This document shows, piece by piece, positions 47,224-56,703 of a stretch of DNA of 64,000 nt. Within the stretch, counting starts at the first letter, position 1. Every line of letters starts with the position of its first letter. Source of the stretch: Acidiphilium iwatense. GTDB taxonomy: Bacteria; Pseudomonadota; Alphaproteobacteria; Acetobacterales; Acetobacteraceae. The notes under the pieces were generated by a model. It ran no database searches. It had not been told where the DNA came from and worked only from the letters and a program-made list of their open reading frames with translations. Both the position numbers and the translations under genes were made by a program. The stretch lies in the NCBI RefSeq assembly GCF_021556475.1, contig NZ_JAKGBZ010000006.1, forward strand, positions 62,001 to 126,000, in the 5' to 3' direction.

Positions 47224-48368
47224 TCGAGGAACGCGCCTCCCGCGGTCGAAACATAGCTGAGCCGGTCGGTGATGCCGGCCTGGCGAAGTGCCGCGACGGT
47301 ATCGCCGCCGCCGGCGACCGAAATCAACCCGGATTTGGTTGCCGCCGCAATCGCATTGGCGACGCGCAGTGTCGCCGTGTCGAAGGGCGGGGTTTCGAAC
47401 GCGCCGAGCGGGCCATTCCAGATCAGGGTTTTCAGACCCTTGACAGCCGTGATGATCGCATCGGTCGTGGCGGGACCGACATCGAGCGCCATGGTATTCG
47501 CCGGCACCGCGTCGGCGGGAACGATCCGCGTCGACGGGTTGGGAGCGAAGGTTTCGCTGACCACGAAATCGGCCGGGAGCAGGATGTCGCAGCCATGACC
47601 GGCGGCGGCATTCATGATGGCGCGGGCGGTGTCGTGCAGCGCGGCCTCCTGGAGCGATTTGCCGAGTTCGGCGCCCTGTGCGGCGAGAAACGTGTTCGCC
47701 ATGGCGCCGCCGATCACCAGGAGATCGACCCTGGCGATCAGATTGGTCAGCAGGTCGAGCTTGGTGGACACTTTTGCGCCCCCGACGATCGCGCCGACCG
47801 GGCGTGCCGGATTGCCGAGGGCGGCGGTGAGAGCCACCAGTTCCGCCTGCATCAGGCGTCCGGCATAGGCAGGCAGAATGCGCGCGATGCCCTCGGTGCT
47901 GGCATGGGCGCGATGGGCGGCGGAAAACGCGTCGTTGACGTAGATTTCGCCATGAGCGGCGAGCCGGGCGGCGTGCGCCGCGTCGTTGGCTTCCTCGCCG
48001 GGGTAAAAGCGGGTGTTTTCCAGCACCAGAACCTCGCCGTCGTTCAGCGCCGCGATCGCGCGGGCGACCTCGGGGCCGATGCAGTCATCGACGAAAGCCA
48101 CCTTGCGGTGCAGCACCGCGCCGAGCGCCTCGGCGACCGGGCGGAGCGACATGGTTGCGACCAGTTGGCCCTTCGGCCGGTCGAAATGAGACAGCACGAT
48201 CACCCGCGCCCCGTTGCCGGCCAGTTCGCCGATGGTGGGCGACAGGCGTTCGAGCCGGGTGAGGTCGGTGATCCGGCCGTCGCGCAGCGGCACGTTGAGA
48301 TCGGCGCGTAGCAGCACGCGCCGGCCACGCACGTCCAGCCCGTCGAGCGTACGGTAGGGGATGGGCAC
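47166..48368 (-). CDS. pgk: Phosphoglycerate kinase
   Basis: A 400-residue glycolytic/gluconeogenic kinase. [57 protein letters not shown] and the nucleotide loop [11 protein letters not shown] are all intact. The start is GTG immediately after the gap stop codon. Third gene of tkt-gap-pgk. Confidence 0.97.
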   Translation of the reverse strand: MPIPYRTLDGLDVRGRRVLLRADLNVPLRDGRITDLTRLERLSPTIGELAGNGARVIVLSHFDRPKGQLVATMSLRPVAEALGAVLHRKVAFVDDCIGPEVARAIAALNDGEVLVLENTRFYPGEEANDAAHAARLAAHGEIYVNDAFSAAHRAHASTEGIARILPAYAGRLMQAELVALTAALGNPARPVGAIVGGAKVSTKLDLLTNLIARVDLLVIGGAMANTFLAAQGAELGKSLQEAALHDTARAIMNAAAGHGCDILLPADFVVSETFAPNPSTRIVPADAVPANTMALDVGPATTDAIITAVKGLKTLIWNGPLGAFETPPFDTATLRVANAIAAATKSGLISVAGGGDTVAALRQAGITDRLSYVSTAGGAFLEWMEGKVLPGVAVLATDSA

Positions 48369-49382
48369 CTACAGCGATCCGAACAGTGCGGCGGTGTCGC
48401 TCATCCGGTTCGAGAAGCCCCATTCGTTGTCGTACCAGCCCATCACGCGGGCCAGCGCGCCATCGACCACGGTGGTCTGCGGCGCGTCGAAGCTGCAGGA
48501 ATAGGGCACGTGGTTGAAGTCGGAGCTGACCAGAGCGTCGGTCGAGTAGTGCAGGATGCCGTCGAGCGCGCCTTCGCTCGCGGTTTTCATTGCGGCGTTG
48601 ATCTCGTCCCTGGTGGGCTGCTGTTTCAGGTTCACGTCGAGCGAGACCAGCGAGACGTTGGGGGTGGGAACCCGGATCGCGGTGCCGTCGAGCTTGCCCT
48701 TGAGTTCGGGCAAAACGAGGCCGACGGCGCGCGCTGCGCCCGTGCTGGTCGGGATCATCGACAGGGCGGCGGCGCGGGCGCGATGGCGGTCCTTGTGTAG
48801 GGTATCGACGGTTTTCTGATCGCCCGTGTAGGAATGGATGGTGACCATGTACCCGCGCTCGATGCCGAACGCCTGGTGCAGCACCATCGCCATCGGCGCG
48901 AGGCAGTTGGTGGTGCAGGACGCGTTCGAGATGATTGTCATGTCGCGGGTCAATGTGTGGTGGTTCACGCCGTAGACGATGGTGGCGTCGACCCCGTCGG
49001 CCGGAGCGGAAACCAGCACCTTGCGCGCGCCGGCTTCGATCAGCCGGGCCGCCGCCGCGCGGTTGGTGAACAGGCCGGTGCATTCCATCGCGACATCGAC
49101 ACCGGTGAGCGGCACTTTCGACGGCTCGCGCTCGGCGGAGACGCGGATCGGCGCGTAGGCGCGACCGTTATAGTGGATGACGATGCTGTCGCCCTTGATA
49201 TCGACGGTTCCGGGAAACCGGCCATGCACCGAATCGTAGCGCAGCAGATGAGCGTTGTCCTCGACGCTGCCGAGGTCGTTGATCAGCACCGGCTCGATAT
49301 CGGTGCGCCCGCTTTCGATCATGGCGCGCAGCAGCAGTCTCCCGATGCGGCCGAAACCGTTGATCGCGACGTTCACAACCAT
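48369..49382 (-). CDS. gap: Glyceraldehyde-3-phosphate dehydrogenase, type I
   Basis: A 337-residue enzyme. The NAD fold is INGFGRIGR; catalytic C156 is in SNASCTTNCLAP with H183 nearby. IPTSTGAA, WYDNEWGFSNRM also match. NAD preference is suggested by the Asp in INDLG. ATG 49382 is used; the frame extending upstream is noise. Lies 31 bases after tkt and directly abuts pgk. Confidence 0.97.
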   Translation of the reverse strand: MVVNVAINGFGRIGRLLLRAMIESGRTDIEPVLINDLGSVEDNAHLLRYDSVHGRFPGTVDIKGDSIVIHYNGRAYAPIRVSAEREPSKVPLTGVDVAMECTGLFTNRAAAARLIEAGARKVLVSAPADGVDATIVYGVNHHTLTRDMTIISNASCTTNCLAPMAMVLHQAFGIERGYMVTIHSYTGDQKTVDTLHKDRHRARAAALSMIPTSTGAARAVGLVLPELKGKLDGTAIRVPTPNVSLVSLDVNLKQQPTRDEINAAMKTASEGALDGILHYSTDALVSSDFNHVPYSCSFDAPQTTVVDGALARVMGWYDNEWGFSNRMSDTAALFGSL

Positions 49383-49413
49383 TGAGAACTCCCTGTCGGA
49401 AAGAAGATTATGG

Positions 49414-51450
49414 TCAGAGCTTCGACTTGACCGCGGCGACGACGGCCGCGGGCGTGATGCCGAAATGGTCGTAGAGTTTCTGATAGGGGGCGCTGGCGCC
49501 GAAGCTGTGCATCCCGATGAAGGTGCCGGTTTCGCCGAGCAGCCGTTCCCAGCCGAACCCGACGGCGGCTTCGATGCCGATGCGCGGCGCGAGGCCGAGC
49601 ACGTCGGTGCGGTAGACTTCATCCTGGCGGCCGAACAGCTCGAAGCTCGGGACCGAGACCACCGCGACGCCGATGCCCTCCTTGGCCAGCGCATCGCGCG
49701 CCGCGACCGCGATCGCGACTTCCGATCCGGTGGCGATCAGCGTCGCCTTGCGCGGCCCCTCGGTGTCGGCGACGACATAGCCGCCGCGCGCCGACAAGTT
49801 CTCCGAGCCGTGCTGGCGCGGCAGGGCCGGCATCGCCTGCCGGCTCAGGATCATCAGGGTCGGGCCGTCCTTGTGGTGGAGCGCGATATCCCAGCATTCG
49901 GCGGTCTCCAGCGTGTCGCCGGGGCGCAGCACGAGGACGTTCGGCATGGCGCGGAACGAGGCGAGATGCTCGACCGGCTGATGGGTCGGGCCGTCCTCGC
50001 CGAGGCCGATGCTGTCATGGGTCAGCACCAGGATCGGCCGCGCCCGCATGATCGCGGCGAGGCGGATCGCCGGGCGGCAATAATCGCTGAAAATGAAGAA
50101 CGTGCCGCCGTAAGGGATCAGGCCGCCATGCAGAGCGAGGCCATTAAGGCAGGCGGCCATGCCGTGTTCGCGTACGCCGAAATGGATATAGCGGCCGGAA
50201 TAGTCGCCCGGCACGCAGGTGCCCATCGATTTGACGAAGGTGTTGTTCGAGGGCGTGAGATCGGCCGAACCGCCGACCATTTCCGGCACCACCGGCACCA
50301 GCGCGTCGAGCGCGAGCTGGCTGGCCTGACGGGTCGCGAGGTTGGGTTTCTCGGCGACGATCTTTTCGCGCAGGGCGGTCATCGCCTCGGCATAGCCGGT
50401 CGGCAGGTCGCCGTTGAGAACCCGGTCGAACTCGGCTTTCTGCTTGTTCGAGGCGTGGCGTTTCAGCCAGGCGCGGCGCGCACCTTCGCCGCGGGCACCG
50501 GCTTCACGCCAGGGTTTCAGGATTTCGGGCGGCACGCTGAACGGCGGCGCGGTCCAGCCAAGCATCGCCTTGGCGGCGGCTGCTTCTTCCGGGCCGAGCG
50601 GCGAGCCGTGGGTGCTGGACGTGCCGGCCTTGTGCGGAGCGCCGAAGCCGATGATGGTTCGGCAGGCGATGATGGTCGGCTTGCGGCTGCGCATGGCGAA
50701 CTGAATTGCGGCCTCGATCTGTGCAGGATCGTGCCCGTCGATCCGTTTGGTGGCCCAGCCATAGCCGGCGTAGCGTTTTAGCACATCGTCGGTCATCGCG
50801 AGCGCGGTGCTGCCGTCGATCGAGATGGAGTTGTCGTCGTACAGGACGGTGAGCTTGTTCAGCGCCAGATGGCCGGCGATGGCGCAGGATTCGTGGCTGA
50901 CGCCTTCCATCATGTCGCCGTCCGAGGCGATCACCCAGGTGCGGTGATCGACCAGGGATTTGCCGAAGCGCGCGGCCATCATTCGTTCGGCGAGCGCGAA
51001 GCCGGTGGCGGCGGATATGCCCTGGCCGAGTGGGCCGGTGGTCATTTCGATCGCCGGATGCTCGCCGCGTTCGGGATGGCCGGCGGTATGCGAGCCAAGC
51101 TGGCGGAACTGCTTGAGGTCCTCGATGGTCATGTGCTCGTAGCCAGTGAGGTGCAGCAGCGAGTAGAGCAGCATCGAGCCATGGCCGGCCGACAGGATGA
51201 AGCGGTCGCGGTCCGGCCAGTGCGGATCGGCCGCGTCGTATTTCATGAATTTGGTCCAGAGCGCGGTCGCAACATCCGCCATGCCCATCGGCATTCCGGG
51301 ATGGCCGGATTTCGCCTTTTCCACGCCGTCGATGGCCAGCGCGCGGATTGCGTTCGCCATCAGCCCGGCTTCGGTCGGCTTGCGCGACAGGATTGCCTTC
51401 TGGCGCTCCAGCGCAATTTCGTTGCTGGCGTGGTCGCTGCTGCTGGCCAT
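49414..51450 (-). CDS. tkt: Transketolase
   Basis: A 678-residue thiamine diphosphate enzyme of the pentose phosphate pathway. SGHPGMPMGMADVA, SAGHGSMLLYSLLHL, TTGPLGQGI, the ThDP motif SDGDMMEG...YDDN, and the C-terminal ADLTPSNNT and EDGPTHQPVEHL are present. First gene of tkt-gap-pgk, an order seen in heterotrophic alphaproteobacteria and in cbb operons. No RuBisCO or phosphoribulokinase gene is here. An AT-rich spacer (51451-51714) separates it from the divergent next gene. Confidence 0.97.
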   Translation of the reverse strand: MASSSDHASNEIALERQKAILSRKPTEAGLMANAIRALAIDGVEKAKSGHPGMPMGMADVATALWTKFMKYDAADPHWPDRDRFILSAGHGSMLLYSLLHLTGYEHMTIEDLKQFRQLGSHTAGHPERGEHPAIEMTTGPLGQGISAATGFALAERMMAARFGKSLVDHRTWVIASDGDMMEGVSHESCAIAGHLALNKLTVLYDDNSISIDGSTALAMTDDVLKRYAGYGWATKRIDGHDPAQIEAAIQFAMRSRKPTIIACRTIIGFGAPHKAGTSSTHGSPLGPEEAAAAKAMLGWTAPPFSVPPEILKPWREAGARGEGARRAWLKRHASNKQKAEFDRVLNGDLPTGYAEAMTALREKIVAEKPNLATRQASQLALDALVPVVPEMVGGSADLTPSNNTFVKSMGTCVPGDYSGRYIHFGVREHGMAACLNGLALHGGLIPYGGTFFIFSDYCRPAIRLAAIMRARPILVLTHDSIGLGEDGPTHQPVEHLASFRAMPNVLVLRPGDTLETAECWDIALHHKDGPTLMILSRQAMPALPRQHGSENLSARGGYVVADTEGPRKATLIATGSEVAIAVAARDALAKEGIGVAVVSVPSFELFGRQDEVYRTDVLGLAPRIGIEAAVGFGWERLLGETGTFIGMHSFGASAPYQKLYDHFGITPAAVVAAVKSKL

Positions 51451-51714
51451 GTGCGATTCTCCTCGTTGAACAGGTCTTAAGGTGCGGCGCCGGACGCGGC
51501 AACCCTCGCGGGCGCGCCATGACTCGGTTGCGAGCCGGATGCCGCTTGAAGCTTGGCCCGTTTACGGTTGGCATGCGGTCCCAGGACTTCAAGCCAAACC
51601 TCCGTGTCTGTGCGGCGTCTGGTTCGCCGGTCGTCGGGTAGGCGGACAGAGGAATAGACAGATTATGCCAAATATGTATTAAATAATAACAAATTCTAAC
51701 GGGGCGGCACCACC

Positions 51715-52647
51715 ATGAAAACCACGCCTGTAACCAAAGACGACCTCACCCGCTCGGTGTTGGCGGTGCCGCCTTTGGCACGGAGCGCCGATTTCTCGCC
51801 AGACACGGTGCAAAATCGCGCGATCGTGCGGCATCTCGAAGCCGGCGGAGTGACCACGCTGCTCTATGGCGGAAATGCCAATTTTTATAATATAGGATCG
51901 GGCGATTACGCGTCCCTGCTCGACATGCTGGAAGGGGTGGCGGCACCGGACACCTGGTTGATCCCTTCGATCGGGCCGTCCTTCGGCCTCGCGATGGATC
52001 AAGCGCGATGGTTGCGCGGCCGGGATTTTCCGACCGCCATGGTACTGCCGATGAACGGGCAAGCGACACCTGCCGGTGTCGAAACGGGGCTTGCGCGGAT
52101 CGCCGAGGCGTTCGGGCGGCCGGTTATCCTCTATCTCCGGGCGGAGAATTATCTGGAGCCGGCAGCACTCGCTCGGTTGGTTCAGGCCGGTATGGTGACT
52201 GCGGTGAAATATGCGGTGGAACGGCCCGATCCGTTGCCCGACGCGTATCTCGCCGCGCTATGCGAGGCGGCGGGATCGGACACCATGGTCAGCGGCATGG
52301 GCGAACTGCCCGCGCTTGCCCATCTGCGCGATGCCGGGCTTACGGCATTCACCTCCGGCTCGGTATGCGTGGCGCCAAACCTGTCCATGGCCACGCTTGC
52401 TGCCTGCCGGGGCGGCGATTTTACCAAAGCCGCGCGGCTGCGTGCCTTGTTCCTCCCGCTGGAAGAATTGCGCAACGCGCTCAACCCGATCCGCGTTTTG
52501 CACGAGGCGGTGCGCCTTGCCGGAATTGCCGAAACCGGACCGCTGCTGCCGATGCTGTCCAACATCGAGACGGCACATCACCAGGCGATCGGGGCGGCGG
52601 CGCGGGAGCTACTTGCGGCCGATCGCGCGCTGGCGCTGGCCGCCTGA
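51715..52647 (+). CDS. Dihydrodipicolinate synthase-family aldolase/lyase
   Basis: A 310-residue TIM-barrel protein of the DapA/NAL family. The Schiff-base lysine is in TAVKYAVE and the family's GG loop in TTLLYGGNANFYN. True DapA uses GTTGE at that position, so this is probably another pyruvate- or keto-acid aldolase/dehydratase of sugar or hydroxyproline breakdown. The next gene is a FadR-type regulator, its likely repressor. The product is unnamed for lack of specific motifs. Confidence 0.75.
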   Translation: MKTTPVTKDDLTRSVLAVPPLARSADFSPDTVQNRAIVRHLEAGGVTTLLYGGNANFYNIGSGDYASLLDMLEGVAAPDTWLIPSIGPSFGLAMDQARWLRGRDFPTAMVLPMNGQATPAGVETGLARIAEAFGRPVILYLRAENYLEPAALARLVQAGMVTAVKYAVERPDPLPDAYLAALCEAAGSDTMVSGMGELPALAHLRDAGLTAFTSGSVCVAPNLSMATLAACRGGDFTKAARLRALFLPLEELRNALNPIRVLHEAVRLAGIAETGPLLPMLSNIETAHHQAIGAAARELLAADRALALAA

Positions 52648-52711
52648 GTCTCGCGATGCGCGGCACCGTCCGGCACGCAAAGATCGGCTTGCCGCAAGGC
52701 GGCTTCACGTT

Positions 52712-53497
52712 ATGTCTCGATACATGGTGAAAACGACCGGCCAATCGGGGCGCGACGACACTGGCGATGACGTTGTCGCGCGCAGGTCGGCGCCGCTGGT
52801 GCTTGCCCGGCGGCTGCGCCTCAGCGATCAGCTCTACGGCCAGATTCTTGAACAGATCGTCAGCGGCAGACTTTCCGAGGGCGCGCGGCTACCGTCGGAG
52901 ACCGAAATCTGCAAATCCTTCGGCGTCTCCCGCCCGGTGGTGCGACAGGCGCTTCAGCGGCTGCGTGCCGACGGGCTGGTGCAGGCGCGCCAGGGTTCCG
53001 GCACTTATGTGCAGGCGCGCCCGGCGGAGCGGCTTGCCGATTTTGTCGATCCGGGCGCGGTTTCGGCGTTGCTGCGCTGTCTCGAAGTTCGGGTCGGCCT
53101 GGAAGGCGCCGCGGCGCGGTTTGCCGCCGAGCGGCGCGGCACGCGCGAACTGGATCGGATCGTCGCGGCGCATGAGGCGTTGCGGGTGCAGGCTGATGCG
53201 GGAGCGATGACCGCGGAGGTTGATTTCGCCTTCCACGTTGCGATCGCCGAGGCCAGCGGCAACGGGTTTTTCCCGCGCCTGCTCGCCGAACTCCAGGCCG
53301 AACTGCGCGGCTTCATGGCGCTGTCGCTCAATCTGACTCGGACCGGCCCCAGCCTACGTGCGGCTCATGTGCTGCACGAGCACCGGCTGATCCTGGATGC
53401 GATTCGCGGCCAGGAGGCCGAAGCTGCCGAAATCGCCATGCGCTTTCATATCGTTCAGGCACGCCGACGGATGGTCGACCGCAACCGGGAAGGGTAG
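52712..53497 (+). CDS. GntR-family regulator, FadR/FCD type
   Basis: A 261-residue regulator. The winged-helix N terminus has EGARLPSETEICKSFGVS and RPVVRQALQRLRADGLV. The C-terminal FCD ligand domain has FHVAIAEASGN and HEHRLILDAI, with His and Asp residues typical of metal-bound carboxylate sensing. ATG 52724 is an alternative start. It lies 64 bases after the aldolase gene and probably controls it. Confidence 0.9.
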   Translation: MSRYMVKTTGQSGRDDTGDDVVARRSAPLVLARRLRLSDQLYGQILEQIVSGRLSEGARLPSETEICKSFGVSRPVVRQALQRLRADGLVQARQGSGTYVQARPAERLADFVDPGAVSALLRCLEVRVGLEGAAARFAAERRGTRELDRIVAAHEALRVQADAGAMTAEVDFAFHVAIAEASGNGFFPRLLAELQAELRGFMALSLNLTRTGPSLRAAHVLHEHRLILDAIRGQEAEAAEIAMRFHIVQARRRMVDRNREG

Positions 53498-53566
53498 ATG
53501 TAGTTATCATCTTCTATAGAGGCCATTGCGCCGGTTGTTCGTGGAACAACAGTTTTTGTGAACGTT

Positions 53567-53761
53567 TCAAGAACATGACTGCAATGAATTTGGCGGTGCG
53601 AAGGGTTGCCGCATATCGGGCGGAATGAGGTTGAGCTCGCGGTAGAGTGTCGAGCGTCCGAGGCCAACCCGCTTGGCGGCTTGGGTGGGCGATAGCCCGC
53701 CGGCGGATCGGGGTGATCCGGGCGTCGCCACGGGCGGCGCGTGCTCCGGTCGCGTCAGCAA
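53567..53761 (-). pseudogene. Serine resolvase/invertase C-terminal HTH fragment
   Basis: One frame reads GGLSPTQAAKRVGLGRSTLYREL, split here for length as GGLSPTQAAK and RVGLGRSTLYREL (53633-53703). This is the DNA-binding tail of a Tn3/Hin-type serine recombinase. The catalytic domain is absent. It sits next to the IS3 orfA remnant. Confidence 0.6.
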
Positions 53762-53764
53762 GCC

Positions 53765-54160
53765 TCAAGACGTTTGCGGATGACCCTGAGCCGTTCGCCC
53801 AGTTCCCGTTCCGACAACAATCCGCGGCTGAGCAGGATATGCGCCAGGGACAGGAGCTGTTGCTCGGGCCCGGGAATTTCCCGGTAGATCGTCTCGCCAT
53901 TTTTTTGAGGCGATGTCTTTCAACACCGCGTTGTCCAACATCGCATCGGCCAGCAGCTTCTTCAGCCGCGTGTTCTCGTCCTCCAACTGCCGCAGCCGAC
54001 GCGCCTCGGAGACGTCCAGGCCGCCGAACTTGGCCTTCCACTTGCAGAACGTCGCCTCGCTCACGCCGTGCTTGCGGCACACGTCTGCCGTCTTCGCCCC
54101 CGCCTCCTGCTCGCGCAGGATCCCAATGATCTGCTCCTCGGTAAAACGCGATCCCTTCAT
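53765..54160 (-). pseudogene. IS3-family transposase OrfA, orphan
   Basis: The first 88 or so residues are an intact IS3 OrfA: MKGSRFTEEQIIGILREQE, then VCRKHGVSEATFCKWKAKFG, and a leucine-zipper-like DENTRLKKLLADAMLDN ending VLKDIASKKW. OrfB should follow by frameshift but does not; unrelated sequence begins after SKKW near 53897. So the element cannot transpose on its own. Confidence 0.85.
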
Positions 54161-54232
54161 CTCCGCCTCCTGCTCAGGCGGACTCTACCTAAAATCGGAG
54201 GAGTTTCAGGGGCTCAGGTCATGGCCTCTATA

Positions 54233-54310
54233 CTCGTCCGCTGCCGCCGCGAATGCGGTGCGCGCCTTGTGACGCGGAAGCCTAAGAGCGCGGATGCGCT
54301 CGTCCGGCGC
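54233..54310. repeat. Copy of the 32-kb dispersed repeat (left half)
   Basis: This sequence, containing CGCCGCGAATGCGGTGCGCG and GAGCGCGGATGCGCTCGTCC, resembles 32323-32400. It adjoins the right inverted repeat of the mobile patch and the 3' end of the glycosyltransferase gene. Confidence 0.6.
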
Positions 54311-54326
54311 TTGAAGGCATTTGAAA

Positions 54327-55232
54327 TTAACCAATCATGAACCAGAACCGAAACAGCACGTTTTCCAGCTCGGTCTGCCGCTTCAAGCCGGGGCAACGCA
54401 ATGCGTGGGTGCGCCGCGCGATGCCGCCGCGCAATCCCGCACCGATCCGGGCAACATCGTTTCGTGCCTGATCTGTCAGATACTCGGTATGCGCGGCAAG
54501 CTGGAACACGTGGCGGCGCATCATGGTCATGAAGCTGCCGGGGCCACGCCGGATCGCGGCGATCGCCCGCGCCAGAGTGGACGGCGGCGAGCCGATCAGA
54601 TTGCCCTTGTGCTGGCGATAGAGCACGACCGGCTTGGGATCGATCACCACTTCGCCGCCGCAGGCGGTGATCACGATATAGCTCCACCAGTCATGCACCG
54701 TGCCGAGCGGGCCGGGGATGCGCGACACCAGATTGGCCGCCGCACGATTCATGACCATGGTGTTGCCATGGACGATGTTCTGGGTGAGGCTGGCCGGAAA
54801 GCCTGGTTGGTTTCCAGATAAAATCGACAGACGGCGCCCCTGCAGATGCTCGTCGACCAGATATTGTCGGGCGCAGTAAAGGACTGCCCGGTTGCCCGCC
54901 GAGGCCAGCCCGTGCCGGGCGCGGGCGAGCTTGTCGGGCAGCCAGACATCGTCCTGATCGGCAAAGGCAACCGCTTCGGCATCCGCCGCTTCGGGCAGCA
55001 AGGCAAGAAAACTCTGTGCGGCACCGAGATGTACTCCCGATCCCGCTGCTTCGCGGCAGCGCATCTCGCCGATGCGGGCGGTAAAATCGTACATAATGGT
55101 CCTGGTGTCGTCAGTGGAACCGTCGTCGCGCCAGACGAGGCACCAATCGCGGTCGGTCTGCTGTTCGAAACTGTCCAATTGTTCGGCGAGAAAGCGCGCG
55201 CCGTTATAGGTCGAGAGCAGGATCGCGATCAC
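54327..55232 (-). CDS. GT2-family glycosyltransferase, rhamnosyltransferase-like
   Basis: A 301-residue GT-A enzyme. ILLSTYNGARFLAEQLDS opens the nucleotide-binding fold; WRDDGSTDDT and FADQDDVW carry the acidic metal-binding residues. This subtype is common among O-antigen rhamnosyltransferases. The ATGA overlap with rfbD supports dTDP-rhamnose as donor, which is inference. Confidence 0.88.
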   Translation of the reverse strand: MIAILLSTYNGARFLAEQLDSFEQQTDRDWCLVWRDDGSTDDTRTIMYDFTARIGEMRCREAAGSGVHLGAAQSFLALLPEAADAEAVAFADQDDVWLPDKLARARHGLASAGNRAVLYCARQYLVDEHLQGRRLSILSGNQPGFPASLTQNIVHGNTMVMNRAAANLVSRIPGPLGTVHDWWSYIVITACGGEVVIDPKPVVLYRQHKGNLIGSPPSTLARAIAAIRRGPGSFMTMMRRHVFQLAAHTEYLTDQARNDVARIGAGLRGGIARRTHALRCPGLKRQTELENVLFRFWFMIG

Positions 55233-56134
55233 GTTGGCCGATCCTGTGAAAGAATCGCGGTGACGACCCGATGCGTCGCGTCTCGCCAGTCAGGCAACGT
55301 CATCTGAAAGATCGTTGCGAGCTTCGTGCAGTCGAGCCGGGAATCGGCGGGGCGTTTAGTGGGCGTCGGCCAGTCGGCGGTCGCAATCGGGGTGACGGTC
55401 GGGCGAGCCTCGCCATGCAGGGCCGCGACATCGAAAATCGCTTCGGCGAAGCCATGCCATGTGGTCTCGCCCGTATTGGTAGCATGAAACACGCCCTGAT
55501 ATTCTGTGCGCCAGCCGTTGCGCCGGAGTTTTACCACGATATCGAGAATCGCACCGGCGAGATCTTCGGCTGCGGTCGGCGCGCCGCGCTGATCGGCGAC
55601 GACCTTGAGCGCGCCGGTTCTGCGCGCCGCGTTGATCATGGTGCGGGCGAAGTTTTTGCCTCGTGCGGAAAACACCCAGGCGGTGCGCAGCACGATCGCA
55701 TCGGCGCCGCTGCCGAGCACCGCGCGCTCGCCAGCCTCCTTGCTGGCACCGTAGACGCCGAGCGGGGCGACCGGATCGGCTTCGACATAGGGCGCACCCT
55801 TTTCGCCGTCGAACACATAATCGGTCGAGACATGGATCAGCGGAATTTCGTGTATCCGGCAAAGCGCCGCCAATTCTTCCGGTCCGTCCCGGTTGGCGCG
55901 ATAGGCGGCGTCCGCGTTGGTTTCTGCGGCATCCACCGCCGTCCATGCGGCGGCATTGACGATCAGCGAGGGGGCTGTCGCCGCGACGCACCGGCCGACG
56001 GTATCAAGCGCGTCGAAATCGAAATCTGGCCGTCCGACCGCGACATGCGCGAGTTCGCGGGCCGACGCCTGCAAGGCAAGGGCCATGCCGAGTTGACCCG
56101 TCGCACCCGTGATAAGGATCGGGCCCGGTTTCAT
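55229..56134 (-). CDS. rfbD: dTDP-4-dehydrorhamnose reductase
   Basis: A 301-residue SDR enzyme for the last step of dTDP-L-rhamnose synthesis. NADP loop ITGATGQLG (8-16), STDYVFDG (103-110), and the catalytic Y128-x3-K132 (YGASKEAGE). ATG 56134 is one base from the rfbC stop; upstream open frame is not supported. Coupled to the GT2 gene downstream. Confidence 0.95.
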   Translation of the reverse strand: MKPGPILITGATGQLGMALALQASARELAHVAVGRPDFDFDALDTVGRCVAATAPSLIVNAAAWTAVDAAETNADAAYRANRDGPEELAALCRIHEIPLIHVSTDYVFDGEKGAPYVEADPVAPLGVYGASKEAGERAVLGSGADAIVLRTAWVFSARGKNFARTMINAARRTGALKVVADQRGAPTAAEDLAGAILDIVVKLRRNGWRTEYQGVFHATNTGETTWHGFAEAIFDVAALHGEARPTVTPIATADWPTPTKRPADSRLDCTKLATIFQMTLPDWRDATHRVVTAILSQDRPT

Positions 56135-56135
56135 G

Positions 56136-56690
56136 TCACACCGAAAACCAGCTCTCGCAGGCGGCGAAACGGGGCAAGATTGCGTCCTTTTCCGACAAAA
56201 CCGCCTCATCCGGCGCAATCGGCCACGGCAAAGCGAGATCGGGGTCGTTCCAGATCACCCCGCGCTCCGAGGCTTTGTCGTAGCCGCCGGTCACTTTGTA
56301 AATCACCTCGGACTCTGGTTCCCGGGTGCAGAATCCATGGAGAAACCCGCCAGGAATCCAGAGCTGCGTGCCGTTGGCGGCACTGAGTTCTGCCGCCACG
56401 TGCCGACCGTAGGTGGGCGATCCGCGCCGGATATCGATCGCGACATCCCAGATCGCGCCGCGCACGCAGCGCACCAGCTTACCCTGCACGAATGGCGCGA
56501 TCTGGCAGTGCAACCCCCTGATCGTGCCGCGATTCGCCGAATAGGAGTGATTGTCCTGCACGAAATCCTGCACGAAACCGGCGCTCGCCAGCTTCGCCTT
56601 GTTCCAGCTTTCCGAAAACCAGCCGCGCGAATCGCCGAACCGCGGCGGGGTGATCAGCAAAACATCTTTGATTTCGAGCGTTTCGATCAT
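56136..56690 (-). CDS. rfbC: dTDP-4-dehydrorhamnose 3,5-epimerase
   Basis: A 184-residue cupin-fold epimerase. The catalytic base is H61 in IRGLHCQIAP, and Y131 (VIYKVTGGYD) is the acid. WIPGGFLHGF is a family motif. It lies between rfbA and rfbD with almost no spacing. Confidence 0.96.
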   Translation of the reverse strand: MIETLEIKDVLLITPPRFGDSRGWFSESWNKAKLASAGFVQDFVQDNHSYSANRGTIRGLHCQIAPFVQGKLVRCVRGAIWDVAIDIRRGSPTYGRHVAAELSAANGTQLWIPGGFLHGFCTREPESEVIYKVTGGYDKASERGVIWNDPDLALPWPIAPDEAVLSEKDAILPRFAACESWFSV

Positions 56691-56703
56691 CCGGCCTCAA
56701 TCC

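Larger units (their letters stand above)
53515..54232. mobile_element. Decayed mobile-element patch bounded by 12-bp inverted repeats
   Basis: TATAGAGGCCAT (53515-53526) and ATGGCCTCTATA (54221-54232) are perfect inverted copies. Inside are an IS3-family orfA (53765-54160), the IS end near 54180-54219 (GGAGGAGTTTCAGGGGCTCA side), and a resolvase HTH remnant (53633-53703). No orfB was found. The patch looks like nested insertions and deletions. No other gene is seen in 53498-54326. Confidence 0.6.

Noticed and set aside
49382-51450. Calvin-cycle (cbb) operon from tkt-gap-pgk
   Set aside because: No RuBisCO, phosphoribulokinase or CbbR gene is present; glycolysis and pentose phosphate functions suffice.
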